This document shows, in pieces, positions 45,342-54,133 of a DNA stretch of 64,000 nt. How positions within the stretch are numbered: position 1 is the stretch's first letter; each line of letters begins with the position of its first letter. Location: NCBI GenBank assembly GCA_950054255.1, contig CATLOR010000001.1, positions 965,589 to 1,029,588 of the forward strand, read 5' to 3'. The translations under genes were made by a program, and so were the position numbers. Under the pieces are notes generated by a model. The model was given only the letters and a program-made list of their open reading frames with translations. It ran no database searches and had not been told where the DNA came from. The DNA comes from an uncultured Rickettsiales bacterium (GTDB taxonomy: Bacteria > Pseudomonadota > Alphaproteobacteria > Micavibrionales > GCA-2720935).

Positions 45342-47294
45342 ATGAGCGATAAAAGAACAAGAAAAGAGCCGTTTATAGGGGCTGTTCCTCCTCCCAAATC
45401 TAATCTTCCGTGGAAAGGGTTTTCAGCGTCTGTATCAAAGCCTGCTATGGCAACAAAAACAAATAAAGATGATGTTTCAGAAGAAACGCGTAACCAAGCA
45501 TTGCAATTCACAGCAGAACTTGCGAAAGAAGAGCTTGTGCCTCGTTTAGATCCTCGAAACTGGTTTTACTATGATTTAAATCAAATACGCGAAAAGGGAA
45601 TTAAGACATTAGATAGTTTTGGCGCGATTTTATATAATAAAAAAGAAGCATCACATAAAAGATCGGATTTGATTTCTTCTGGTATTGGATTGCTCGCAGC
45701 CGTTTCTAGTTTGATAAAAGGTGTTTATCATACAACAGGATTGATGTATGCGTTGGCTCCAATTCCAACAGTGCCTGTGTTGACGAATAAGAGTTTTAGA
45801 AAAAATGTGATGAAGCCATTAACGGCAACATTTATGTTGGCGGCGGCACCTTTCTTTGCCAACCCAACAGAATTGACAGTCAGAGAAGGGGTGCAAGAAA
45901 CATTTGATAGCATTGGTGATGCTTATATGTTTGCTGCGCGCTTTACAGAGAATAAAACAGCGCAAAATCAACAAGATTACTTTGAACGTCATAATTTGAT
46001 GGTTGATGCTTATGATTATTTTGATCCAGCAACATATGAATATGGTGATGATGTAAATGCGAATGCCTTACGCTCATTTGGTTTAGGCAATTATGTATCT
46101 AAAGTTCAAGATGTGGATGCTTGGTCTAGAACACAAATCGCACTTGTCGCTTATCATGCATCAGGTGTTGATCCTAGGGCTATGGCTGTTCTTTCTTATA
46201 AAGAAACAGGTGCACAAGATGTGATTTCAGATAATTCATCAGCTCTCGGTTTTGCTCAATATTTAGAGGAAAGCTGGTTAAGAAGTTTATATAAAAACAA
46301 AGGTGAAATTATTGAATTTTTGAATGAGTCTGGTTTATCTCAAGAGTCATTTTATGGCGCAGTGGTTGATACGTTATTAGATTTTGACCGCCCTGTTAAA
46401 GACGTATTGAATGTAAGTTCAGATCCAATTTATAGTCGCCTAAAACGTTCAATGTCGAATTCATCACTTGAAGATATGTCTTTATATGATTTTTATTTGA
46501 AGAAAATTAACATGATCAACTCTCGTCGTGTTGGAAATCATAAAGGTATTCAACTTGTGAACCTATTGAGCTGGCGTACAGATAACGTGATGGTTGGTGT
46601 TGTTACAGGGCTTGATCGTATGTCTGAAAGCAGAGGCGCTTTAGCCTTTGATAAGACAAAGGATTTATCATTTGAAGCATTTTTACGTGTCACAGCGCGA
46701 GAGTATTCGAAACATCATTTAGGGTTAACAAGATGGACGCAATATAACGCACAATTGAGAGATGCCTCTGGGCGTAATGCTTATGTGACGCAACATCCTT
46801 CATTTAGAGAAGCTGCGCGTTCAAACAAACCTGTATTTTATCATGGAGGTAATACTTCTAAGCCAAGAACATTTGCTGAGCTAGAGCAATATTATATTGC
46901 AAGCATGCGCGGTATGGCAAAAGACCATTTTGAACGCACATCAATTGATTATCATGATTTGCCGTTAAATGAATTGATCCGTGTTCCTGAGTGGGTTGAC
47001 CCAGAACATGCAGATGAATGGAAAGCAGTTATTCTTGATGGTCGTGATGTCTTTAGACCAAATAGACGTGCTTTGATGCTTGCAAATTTGTCTGATAAAC
47101 TGCCTGAAAGCTATGAGGATTTACCACAATGGAGTGTGATGCCTTTACAGACAATGGAGAAAATTATTTCTTGGGCGATTGGAAAAGAGGTAAGTGCTGA
47201 AGATTCGTATTCAGATTATGATCAGCAAGCTGTTGACGCAGAGGGGCGCTCAGTTAATAATAGGGATAGAACAAGAACTCAAACGCCTTCATAG
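45342..47294 (+). CDS. Large protein with a lytic-transglycosylase-like (SLT) domain
   Basis: A 650-residue protein. Hydrophobic stretches at about 110-145 and 160-175 could insert in a membrane. The SLT-like core begins near 265 (TQIALVAYHASGVDPRAMAVLSYKETGA), where Glu288 in SYKETGA is placed like the catalytic acid of family 1 lytic transglycosylases, followed by ALGFAQYLEESW. No cleavable signal peptide is obvious, which is odd for a peptidoglycan enzyme. The C-terminal 300 residues match no family I know. A DEDDh exonuclease gene follows eight bases later, so both are cotranscribed. Confidence 0.7.
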   Translation: MSDKRTRKEPFIGAVPPPKSNLPWKGFSASVSKPAMATKTNKDDVSEETRNQALQFTAELAKEELVPRLDPRNWFYYDLNQIREKGIKTLDSFGAILYNKKEASHKRSDLISSGIGLLAAVSSLIKGVYHTTGLMYALAPIPTVPVLTNKSFRKNVMKPLTATFMLAAAPFFANPTELTVREGVQETFDSIGDAYMFAARFTENKTAQNQQDYFERHNLMVDAYDYFDPATYEYGDDVNANALRSFGLGNYVSKVQDVDAWSRTQIALVAYHASGVDPRAMAVLSYKETGAQDVISDNSSALGFAQYLEESWLRSLYKNKGEIIEFLNESGLSQESFYGAVVDTLLDFDRPVKDVLNVSSDPIYSRLKRSMSNSSLEDMSLYDFYLKKINMINSRRVGNHKGIQLVNLLSWRTDNVMVGVVTGLDRMSESRGALAFDKTKDLSFEAFLRVTAREYSKHHLGLTRWTQYNAQLRDASGRNAYVTQHPSFREAARSNKPVFYHGGNTSKPRTFAELEQYYIASMRGMAKDHFERTSIDYHDLPLNELIRVPEWVDPEHADEWKAVILDGRDVFRPNRRALMLANLSDKLPESYEDLPQWSVMPLQTMEKIISWAIGKEVSAEDSYSDYDQQAVDAEGRSVNNRDRTRTQTPS

Positions 47295-47302
47295 GATCAT
47301 AC

Positions 47303-47878
47303 ATGTCTTCTGCTGCTATTTTATTTGATACTGAATTTACAACTTGGGAAGGTGCAATGGCGTCTAATTGGGCAGAGCCATGGCAACATAGGGAGCTCGT
47401 TCAAGTTGCGGCCATGAAAATTGATACACAAACATTAGAAGAAATAGAGCGCTTTAATGTCGTTGTAAAACCTCAAAAAAACCCGGAAGTGTCAAAGTAT
47501 TTTGTTGATTTAACTGGGATCACGAATGAGTTCGTAAATGAAAATGGTGTTTCTTTTGAAGAGATGCATGCCAAGTTTGAATATTTTGTAAAAGATGCAA
47601 AAGCGTGGTCGTTTGGAAATGATGGCGGTGTTTTTGAAGAGAATTATGATCTATATGATTTAGGGCAGTTACAAGGACGTATTGATTTTCAAAATTTGCA
47701 TCGTTTTTTTCAACAGCAAGGTGTTGATGTGAAAGCAATTAATTCAGGAAAACTCGCTTCTTATTTCGGTTTAGATATTGAAATCCATGAGCATAATGCA
47801 ATGGATGATGTGCGCTCAATTCATGCTGCCTTAACGCATTTAAAAGCACAGGGGCAAGGGACGCCTTTTATAGCGTAA
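47303..47878 (+). CDS. DEDDh-family 3'-5' exonuclease
   Basis: A 191-residue exonuclease of the DnaQ-like fold. Exo I has Asp9 and Glu11 (LFDTEF), exo II is in SFGNDGGVFEEN (about 103-114), and exo III is HNAMDDVRS with His164 and Asp169. The LTGIT segment is typical of this KapD-like group. Substrate (RNA or DNA) is not determinable. It lies eight bases after the transglycosylase-like gene. Confidence 0.88.
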   Translation: MSSAAILFDTEFTTWEGAMASNWAEPWQHRELVQVAAMKIDTQTLEEIERFNVVVKPQKNPEVSKYFVDLTGITNEFVNENGVSFEEMHAKFEYFVKDAKAWSFGNDGGVFEENYDLYDLGQLQGRIDFQNLHRFFQQQGVDVKAINSGKLASYFGLDIEIHEHNAMDDVRSIHAALTHLKAQGQGTPFIA

Positions 47879-47897
47879 GAAAAAACGCTTTATTTCC

Positions 47898-47925
47898 TTG
47901 ACATATCCACAAAAACCCTTATAAA
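47898..47925 (+). promoter_or_regulatory. Promoter of rpsD
   Basis: A consensus TTGACA (47898-47903) and TATAAA (47920-47925) are 16 bases apart, with a start point near 47932. It is a strong match, as expected for a ribosomal-protein gene. Confidence 0.7.
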
Positions 47926-48040
47926 GACAAGCATTCTCGGTAAAGTTGATGAATGGTTCATCACGCCCCGTTTGCTTCCAAAAGGAGGCGGAGGATTAGG
48001 ATAACTGGGACACTTAAGTAATGAAAAGGACAATCAAGTT
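47926..48040 (+). promoter_or_regulatory. Structured leader upstream of rpsD
   Basis: The roughly 110-base leader can form GATGAA-TGG-TTCATC (47948-47962) and CTTCC-AAAA-GGAGG (47975-47988); the second traps a GGAGG. An overlapping 22-codon ORF (47953-48021) carries four AGG codons, but lacks a ribosome site. A plain AAAAGGA lies about 12 bases before the rpsD ATG. S4 is an autoregulator of its own synthesis in other bacteria, so an S4-binding leader is a reasonable inference. Confidence 0.4.
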
Positions 48041-48661
48041 ATGAGTCAAAAAAGACCTCAAGCAAAATATAAATTACACCGCCGTATGGGTGAAAACGTA
48101 ACAGGTGATCCACGTTCACCAGTAAATGTACGTTCTTACCGTCCAGGTCAACACGGACCTAAAGGCGCTAAAAAGCCAACAGTTTTCGGTTTACAATTAA
48201 TGGCTAAGCAAAAGCTTAAAGGCTATTACGCAAACATTGGTGAAAAGAAATTCGCGAAATATTATAAAGAAGCATCTCGTCGTCGTGGTGATACATCACA
48301 ATTATTGATCGAGCTTTTAGAGCGTCGTTTAGATGCGGTTATCTACCGTATGAAGTTTGCACCAACTATGTTTGCTGCACGTCAAGTTGTTGGTCACGGC
48401 CACATTTTGGTAAATGGTAAAAAAGTAAACGTGCCTTCTTATGTTGTTAACGACAATGACGTTATTACGATCCGTGAGAAATCAAAACAAATCCAACCTG
48501 TACTTGCTGGTCAAGCACGTGCAGAACGTGAAGTTCCTGAATATATGGAAGTAGATGAGAAGAAACTAGAAGGTAAATTCCTTCGCGCTCCTTCTTTCGA
48601 AGAAGTTCCATACCCAGTAGTAATGGAACCAAACCTCGTAATCGAATATTATTCTCGTTAA
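48041..48661 (+). CDS. rpsD: 30S ribosomal protein S4
   Basis: A 206-residue primary 16S-binding protein. The N-terminal domain has the alphaproteobacterial [23 protein letters not shown] and lacks the zinc cysteines of some bacteria. The S4 RNA-binding domain (about 95-160) has [34 protein letters not shown]. It is a single-gene unit with strong promoter and terminator. Confidence 0.97.
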   Translation: MSQKRPQAKYKLHRRMGENVTGDPRSPVNVRSYRPGQHGPKGAKKPTVFGLQLMAKQKLKGYYANIGEKKFAKYYKEASRRRGDTSQLLIELLERRLDAVIYRMKFAPTMFAARQVVGHGHILVNGKKVNVPSYVVNDNDVITIREKSKQIQPVLAGQARAEREVPEYMEVDEKKLEGKFLRAPSFEEVPYPVVMEPNLVIEYYSR

Positions 48662-48684
48662 TTTATACGAGAGAAATCAAAAGA

Positions 48685-48714
48685 AAAGGCTCTGTTTCTA
48701 CAGAGCCTTTTTTT
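48685..48714. terminator. Bidirectional terminator after rpsD
   Basis: AAAGGCTCTG and CAGAGCCTTT form a perfect 10-bp stem around TTTCTA, followed by more T residues. The A-run on the left gives a shorter T-tract for the minus-strand J-domain gene. Confidence 0.93.
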
Positions 48715-48715
48715 A

Positions 48716-49348
48716 TTACTTTATTGTTAACTTAGAAGCTGTCGATTTCTTTGTTAGATCTTGTTGAATATCTGCGTGTATTTTGTCGATATAGTCATCT
48801 GTTGATTTTGTTATTCTTTCTAAAATACGGGTTTCATTTCTTACTTGATCTAATGTTGTTTGACCTGATACTAAATCTTGTAATAAGTTTTCAAGAGAAT
48901 GAAGGGGATCTTTGTTTGTTTTGGAAAATGTTTTATGAATATCTTCCAAAGCCTTTAAGTGTTCTTTTTCTGACTCGGTCATTTCTGGTAACATAAGGTG
49001 TGTGTAAGCTAAGATAAAGCGTCCTTTTTGTTTTGCTTGATGAAGGTGACGTTTCTTTATAGCGGCTTTGAAGGGCTCCAGTCTTTGTACGGCGGCGTCA
49101 AGGCTATTCATATAAGCCTGCCATTGTTTTATAACTTCTTCATTAGTAGGAGAAGTAGGTGTTGCTGGGGCATTTTTATTTTTTTTCCACTCTGCGTAAG
49201 CACTATTAATAACTTTGAGCTGTTCTTCTGCTTGTGGTGAAGTATTACGATCTGGGTGCAAAGGGGCTACAAGTTGACGGTATTTCTTACGTACGATATC
49301 GTCCGTATCATTTGGTTCTATGCCTAAAAGGGTCATATAGTCACTCAT
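48716..49348 (-). CDS. J-domain protein
   Basis: A 210-residue co-chaperone. The N-terminal J domain (about 1-60) has the HPD motif at 31-33, which stimulates DnaK ATPase. The rest is a charged helical region with coiled-coil-like stretches and no Gly/Phe or zinc-finger part, so it is a class C type with unknown client. AAGGAGAT precedes the ATG. Confidence 0.88.
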   Translation of the reverse strand: MSDYMTLLGIEPNDTDDIVRKKYRQLVAPLHPDRNTSPQAEEQLKVINSAYAEWKKNKNAPATPTSPTNEEVIKQWQAYMNSLDAAVQRLEPFKAAIKKRHLHQAKQKGRFILAYTHLMLPEMTESEKEHLKALEDIHKTFSKTNKDPLHSLENLLQDLVSGQTTLDQVRNETRILERITKSTDDYIDKIHADIQQDLTKKSTASKLTIK

Positions 49349-49404
49349 ATAAATCTCCTTATTTTTCTTGATATGAAAATTTATAGAGGGTTTTGTGCGT
49401 TATG

Positions 49405-50175
49405 TCAATTATCTTTTGTTAAGGCCCCAATGATTCCATGGAAAGTTTGGATTTCTTGGGCTGAGAGATTTGCATTTCCAAGCATGGTTTGGATATTACT
49501 TAAAACCTTTGGTTTCAGTTCTGGGGTTTTAAAGAATCCACTTTTATCAAGTTCGTTTTCTAGGCGAGATAGTAAGAATGTAAATTGCTCTTTTGTTGCA
49601 CGTTCTTCTTTCTTTCTGCTTGGCATGTCTAGATCAGTTTGCTCCAAATCAATTTGAGAAAACCATTGATAGGTCACGAGTAAGACGGCTTGAGCGAGAT
49701 TAAGAGATGAGAAGTCAGGATTAAGCGGGATATTTAAAATGGCATCGGCTCTGGCGACATCGTCATTTTCCAATCCTGTACGTTCACATCCAAAAAGAAT
49801 GGCTGTTTTTTGATTTGTCAGCTCTGTGTGACAGTGTGTTGCCATTTGCGTAGGGGTAAGGATGGGTTTATTCATATCACGCATACGCGCCGTTGTGGCA
49901 AACACATAATGGCAATCTGCGATCGCCTCAGCCACAGTATCAAAGATTTCAACATTATCGAGTACGAGATGGGCACCAGAACAACAAGCAATCGCTCGAT
50001 CATTAGGCCAGCCATCACGAGGGTTAACAAGGCGGAGTTGTGTAAAGCCACAATTAAGCATTGCGCGGGCGGTTGTGCCAATATTTTCTCCCATTTGTGG
50101 AGCAACAAGCACAATGATGGGTGCTGTTGGAAATGTAGCAGGTAAGGCGCCTTTATGGTGTGAGTTTTTTGTCAT
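49405..50175 (-). CDS. trmJ: tRNA (cytidine/uridine-2'-O-)-methyltransferase TrmJ
   Basis: A SPOUT-fold methyltransferase that methylates position 32 in the anticodon loop of certain tRNAs. APQMGENIGTTARAMLNCGF near the N-terminus and the knot motifs LFGCERTGLENDDVARAD and IPLNPDFSSLNLAQAV are clear. A C-terminal helical extension follows. The frame also opens with a TTG at 50181; the ATG at 50175 (256 residues) is the likelier start. No good ribosome site is visible. Confidence 0.92.
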   Translation of the reverse strand: MTKNSHHKGALPATFPTAPIIVLVAPQMGENIGTTARAMLNCGFTQLRLVNPRDGWPNDRAIACCSGAHLVLDNVEIFDTVAEAIADCHYVFATTARMRDMNKPILTPTQMATHCHTELTNQKTAILFGCERTGLENDDVARADAILNIPLNPDFSSLNLAQAVLLVTYQWFSQIDLEQTDLDMPSRKKEERATKEQFTFLLSRLENELDKSGFFKTPELKPKVLSNIQTMLGNANLSAQEIQTFHGIIGALTKDN

Positions 50176-50308
50176 AGGCAAAGTGGTAATTCAGCCAGCC
50201 ATCGATGTAAAGTAGAAAATCCGATTTTGATTGAAAATGCGTATGAATATGATAGGCTATTATTAACATATAATAATAAAAATATATGTTCAGGGAAAAA
50301 ATAAAAAT

Positions 50309-50740
50309 ATGAAAGAATGTTTAGCAGTCGATTTCAACCGTTGTTCACGGTTTGATAGGGTGTTGTTGAAGTTTGCGAATGCGCGTCACAATATCCTTAA
50401 AACAGTATTTACAGACATTAAAGAAGCGCCTTTGGTTCTGTTGATCCACTTTGTTGTACCACCACCTTTTGGGACGTTAGCAATCTCGCCTTTTTTGGCA
50501 TGGTATGCTTTTTCGCCAACAAAAAGGATGCGTGGTATGCGTTCAAAAATTAAAGAGCATTTTAACGCTAAAGTGTGTTCGAAACGCTTTGGGCATTTGA
50601 TAGAGAAACAAGGTGAGATATTAAAAGTTAAAAAAAGAGAGCTTCTTTCTCACATTAAAAAAGAGGAAGTGAAAACAGCTAAAGAATTGTGGCAAAAAGG
50701 AAAAGCGTTTATAAAACGAAAACTTAGCTACACTATTTAG
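50309..50740 (+). CDS. Unknown-family protein, tandem copy A
   Basis: A 143-residue basic protein. The N-terminal LDFNR-type block (VDFNRCSRFDRVLLKFANAR) is followed by a hydrophobic segment (about 46-70, APLVLLIHFVVPPPFGTLAI, then SPFLAWYAF) and a Lys/Arg-rich helical tail. It aligns along its whole length with the next gene. I do not recognise the family. The hydrophobic hairpin with two prolines suggests a membrane-embedded loop with a positively charged cytoplasmic tail (inference). AGGGA precedes the ATG. Confidence 0.75.
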   Translation: MKECLAVDFNRCSRFDRVLLKFANARHNILKTVFTDIKEAPLVLLIHFVVPPPFGTLAISPFLAWYAFSPTKRMRGMRSKIKEHFNAKVCSKRFGHLIEKQGEILKVKKRELLSHIKKEEVKTAKELWQKGKAFIKRKLSYTI

Positions 50741-50797
50741 AGGCTTTATGGTAAACTTAGGCCTTTACGCGAATAATAAGGTTATTAGAAAGTAGCA

Positions 50798-51220
50798 ATG
50801 CCGGATAAGTTATCATTAGATTTTAATCGTTTCTCAAGACAAGATCGATTTTTACTGAAATTGGCAAATTCTCGCGATGCGATGTTGAAAACTTTTTTCT
50901 CTAACGTCAAAGAGGCGCCGCTTGTTTTTGCTATTTTTATGCTCGCTCCAACACCTTTTAGTTTTGTTTCTATTTCACCATTTTTAGTGTGGTATCGTTT
51001 TGCTCCTACGAAAAAGATGAGGCATATGCGTTCAACGTTGAGTGCGCATTTTAACCAAGATATTCGCGTAGATAGATTTGCACATTTAATTCATGAAACA
51101 GAAGAAGGCATGTTAAAACTGCGTAAGCGTTCTTTATTCGCTCATATGAATAAGCAAGATTATAACATGGCAAGAACCATGATCAAAAACCGTTATAATC
51201 GTTTAAGAAAAAAGGCTTAA
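50798..51220 (+). CDS. Unknown-family protein, tandem copy B
   Basis: A 140-residue paralogue of copy A. Shared blocks are LDFNRFSRQDRFLLKLANSRD, VKEAPLVFAIFMLAPTPFSF, ISPFLVWYRFAPTKKMRHMRS and HFNQDIRVDRFAHLI. The basic tail ends in RYNRLRKKA. It follows copy A by 57 bases and its stop overlaps that of convergent gltX by four bases. Gene order suggests tandem duplication then divergence. Confidence 0.75.
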   Translation: MPDKLSLDFNRFSRQDRFLLKLANSRDAMLKTFFSNVKEAPLVFAIFMLAPTPFSFVSISPFLVWYRFAPTKKMRHMRSTLSAHFNQDIRVDRFAHLIHETEEGMLKLRKRSLFAHMNKQDYNMARTMIKNRYNRLRKKA

Positions 51221-52566
51221 GCTTTTGTACCTTTTAAACGCTTTGTCGCTTTTTCAGGTCCAATGAGAGGTAAAATTACACGTAACTCAGGGCCATGTTC
51301 CATGCCTGTAAGTGCTTTTCTAAGAGGCATAAATAAAAGCTTTCCTTTGCGACCTGTTGATTGCTTTACATCAGCAATCCATGCATCCCATGTTGTTTCA
51401 TCCCATGTTGATGAGGGAAGTTGTTCAGCAGCTTGTGAGGTATAATCAACATCATCGCCTTCAATAGCAGGGGCAATTTCACCACGTGCAATGTCCCACC
51501 ACTCTTTAACATCAATAAGACGTGTAATGTTAGGGCGTACACCGTTCCAAAACTCTTCATCAATGCCTGATAAACCTAAGGCTTCTAATTTTGGTTTTGC
51601 TGTTTCATAGCTCATATCGTGAATGAGCTTTGTATTGATACGTCCAACTTCTTCATCATCTAATTTTGCGATGGAGCGCGCGAATTTTGAGAAATCAAAC
51701 TCTTGTACAAGGGCATTTAAATCAGAATAAGCATCTATATTATCGGATGTTCCCACCTTGGCAATCACACTATTAATCGCCATTGCTTCAAGGCCAAGAT
51801 CGTCACGCATATTCTCAATACTTAGTGCACCAAGGCGTTTTGAAAGCTTGCCGCCATCTTTTCCAGCTAAGAGCGCGTAGTGAGCAAATTCTGGCACTTG
51901 TGCGCCTAATGCTTCAAACATTTGTACGTGTGTTGCTGTGTTTGCAACATGATCCTCTCCACGAATAACATGTGTGATACCAAAATCAATATCATCAATA
52001 ACAGAACATAAATGATAGAGCGGTGTCCCATTTTCACGAATTAAAACGGGGTCTGATAAATCACCACCGTGAAAAGCGACAGGACCTCTAATGTGATCAT
52101 GCCACTCGATAGGTGTGTGGTTTAACTTAAAACGCCAGTGAGGTGTTCTACCTTCTGCTTCATATTGTGCTTTTTGTTCATCGCTGAGATCAAGAGATCC
52201 TCTGTCATAAAGAGGGGGTTTTCCTTGTGACATAAGAGATTTACGCTTTAGTCCAAGCTCATCTTCTGTTTCATAACAAGGGTAAAGGCGTCCATCGTCT
52301 TTTAGTTTTTGGATAAGTTCATCATAACGATCTGTGCGTTCACTTTGACGAGCTGTACTATCCCAATTTAATCCTAACCATGTGAGGTCTGCTTTAATGG
52401 ATGTAACATACTCTTCTTTTGAACGTTCATGATCTGTGTCGTCAATGCGTAAGAAAAAGTGTCCTTTATTTTTACGAGCAAAAAGCCATGTCACAAGCGC
52501 AGCGCGAATGTTACCAAGGTGAAGTTTTCCTGTGGGGCTGGGGGCAAAGCGAACCTTAACCGTCAT
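51217..52566 (-). CDS. gltX: Glutamyl-tRNA synthetase
   Basis: A 449-residue class I synthetase. The HIGH-like motif is HLGN (residues 16-19) in PSPTGKLHLGNIRAAL, and the KMSKS-like motif is KLSKR at 240-244. The C-terminal anticodon-binding region is complete. Alphaproteobacteria often carry two gltX genes; whether this one is the discriminating or the glutaminyl-tRNA-charging form cannot be told. Confidence 0.95.
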   Translation of the reverse strand: MTVKVRFAPSPTGKLHLGNIRAALVTWLFARKNKGHFFLRIDDTDHERSKEEYVTSIKADLTWLGLNWDSTARQSERTDRYDELIQKLKDDGRLYPCYETEDELGLKRKSLMSQGKPPLYDRGSLDLSDEQKAQYEAEGRTPHWRFKLNHTPIEWHDHIRGPVAFHGGDLSDPVLIRENGTPLYHLCSVIDDIDFGITHVIRGEDHVANTATHVQMFEALGAQVPEFAHYALLAGKDGGKLSKRLGALSIENMRDDLGLEAMAINSVIAKVGTSDNIDAYSDLNALVQEFDFSKFARSIAKLDDEEVGRINTKLIHDMSYETAKPKLEALGLSGIDEEFWNGVRPNITRLIDVKEWWDIARGEIAPAIEGDDVDYTSQAAEQLPSSTWDETTWDAWIADVKQSTGRKGKLLFMPLRKALTGMEHGPELRVILPLIGPEKATKRLKGTKA

Positions 52567-52652
52567 TGTTATTATTATCCTTTACTCACTTTAAAATTAT
52601 ACACTATGTTTATAGCAATCTTTTTATAAGATACAAACTAATTTCCAAGTGC

Positions 52653-54047
52653 TTATTCTGCTTGCGCGTTTGCAATTTCAATTTCACCAATGTTACGCGA
52701 AATGCGGAGTTGGTTTAATTCTTCTGAAATCAAGAAAGCAAGCTCAACAGATTGATCTGCATTTAAACGAGGATCACAATGTGTATGATAACGATTTCCT
52801 AAATCAGCCTCATCAAGATCATATAGACCGCCTGTACACTCTGTTACATCTTGTCCGGTCATTTCAAGGTGAATACCACCAGGGATAGTTCCTTCAGCTT
52901 CATGCATTTGGAAGAATTTCTTAATCTCTTGCATGATGTTTTGGAACGGGCGTGTTTTGTAATTATTTTGTGACTTGACGGTGTTTCCATGCATAGGGTC
53001 ACAAGACCAAACAATGTTACGTCCTTCTTCTTTAATGCGTCTAAGTAATTGAGGTAAGTGATCTTCGACTTTATCATGTCCCATACGAGCGATGAGTGTA
53101 AGACGTCCAGCCTCATTGTTTGGATTTAATTTATCAATTAAGCGGAGAAGTTCATCAACATCCGTTGTTGGGCCACATTTCATACCTAATGGATTATTGA
53201 CACCACTTAAGAATTCAACATGAGCGCCATCGAGTTGACGTGTTCTATCACCAATCCATAGGAAATGGCCTGAACAATCATACCAATCACCTGTTAAGCT
53301 ATCTACACGCGTTAAGGCTTGTTCATAGTCAAGTAAAAGCGCCTCATGGGATGTGAAATATTCAGTTTCTTTAATCGCTGGTACATTGTTGCTATTGATG
53401 CCACATGCATTCATGAATTGGAGAGCGCTAGTAATACGCTCAGCCAGTTCTTCATATTCACGTGATTGTGAACTGCGTTGAACAAAGCCTAAATTCCATT
53501 GATGAACGCGGTTTAGGTCAGCGTATCCACCACGTGCGAAAGAACGCAAAAGATTAAGTGTTGCTGCACTTTGATGATAGGCTTTAAGCATACGTTGAGG
53601 GTCAGGAATTCGAGCCTCTGCTGTAAAATCTGTTCCGTTAATAATATCGCCTTTATAGCTTGGGAGTTCAACGCCATCAATTACCTCTGTTGGGGCAGAG
53701 CGTGGTTTTGCAAATTGTCCTGCAACGCGACCAATTTTAACAACAGGTGTCCCGCTACCATAAGTCATGATAATAGCCATTTGGAGTAAAACACGGAATG
53801 TATCACGAATATTAGGCGCACTAAACTCTTGGAAACTCTCGGCGCAGTCACCTCCTTGCAGAATGAAAGCATCTCCGTTTGCTGCACTTGCAAGTCTTTC
53901 TCGTAATGTGCGAGCTTCTCCAGCAAAAACAAGAGGAGGGCATTTTCTTAGCTCTTCTAAGGCCTCATTTAAGGCTGTTTTGTCATCATAATCAGGGAGA
54001 TGTTTTGCGGGTTTAGATTTCCAACTATCAGGTGTCCAAGGTGCCAT
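52653..54047 (-). CDS. 3-deoxy-7-phosphoheptulonate synthase, class II
   Basis: A 464-residue plant/microbial-type DAHP synthase, first enzyme of the shikimate pathway (erythrose 4-phosphate plus PEP). [19 protein letters not shown] at the N-terminus, [47 protein letters not shown] and [10 protein letters not shown] are class II signatures. A solitary gene downstream of gor. Sensitivity to aromatic amino acids cannot be judged from sequence alone. Confidence 0.95.
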   Translation of the reverse strand: MAPWTPDSWKSKPAKHLPDYDDKTALNEALEELRKCPPLVFAGEARTLRERLASAANGDAFILQGGDCAESFQEFSAPNIRDTFRVLLQMAIIMTYGSGTPVVKIGRVAGQFAKPRSAPTEVIDGVELPSYKGDIINGTDFTAEARIPDPQRMLKAYHQSAATLNLLRSFARGGYADLNRVHQWNLGFVQRSSQSREYEELAERITSALQFMNACGINSNNVPAIKETEYFTSHEALLLDYEQALTRVDSLTGDWYDCSGHFLWIGDRTRQLDGAHVEFLSGVNNPLGMKCGPTTDVDELLRLIDKLNPNNEAGRLTLIARMGHDKVEDHLPQLLRRIKEEGRNIVWSCDPMHGNTVKSQNNYKTRPFQNIMQEIKKFFQMHEAEGTIPGGIHLEMTGQDVTECTGGLYDLDEADLGNRYHTHCDPRLNADQSVELAFLISEELNQLRISRNIGEIEIANAQAE

Positions 54048-54133
54048 TTTCGTTTGTTTCCGTCTTGCTATTCGTTATGTTTAAAAGTGTGTTAGCATAA
54101 TGGCGTTTTATAAACGGCTTTTCAACCTTTATC

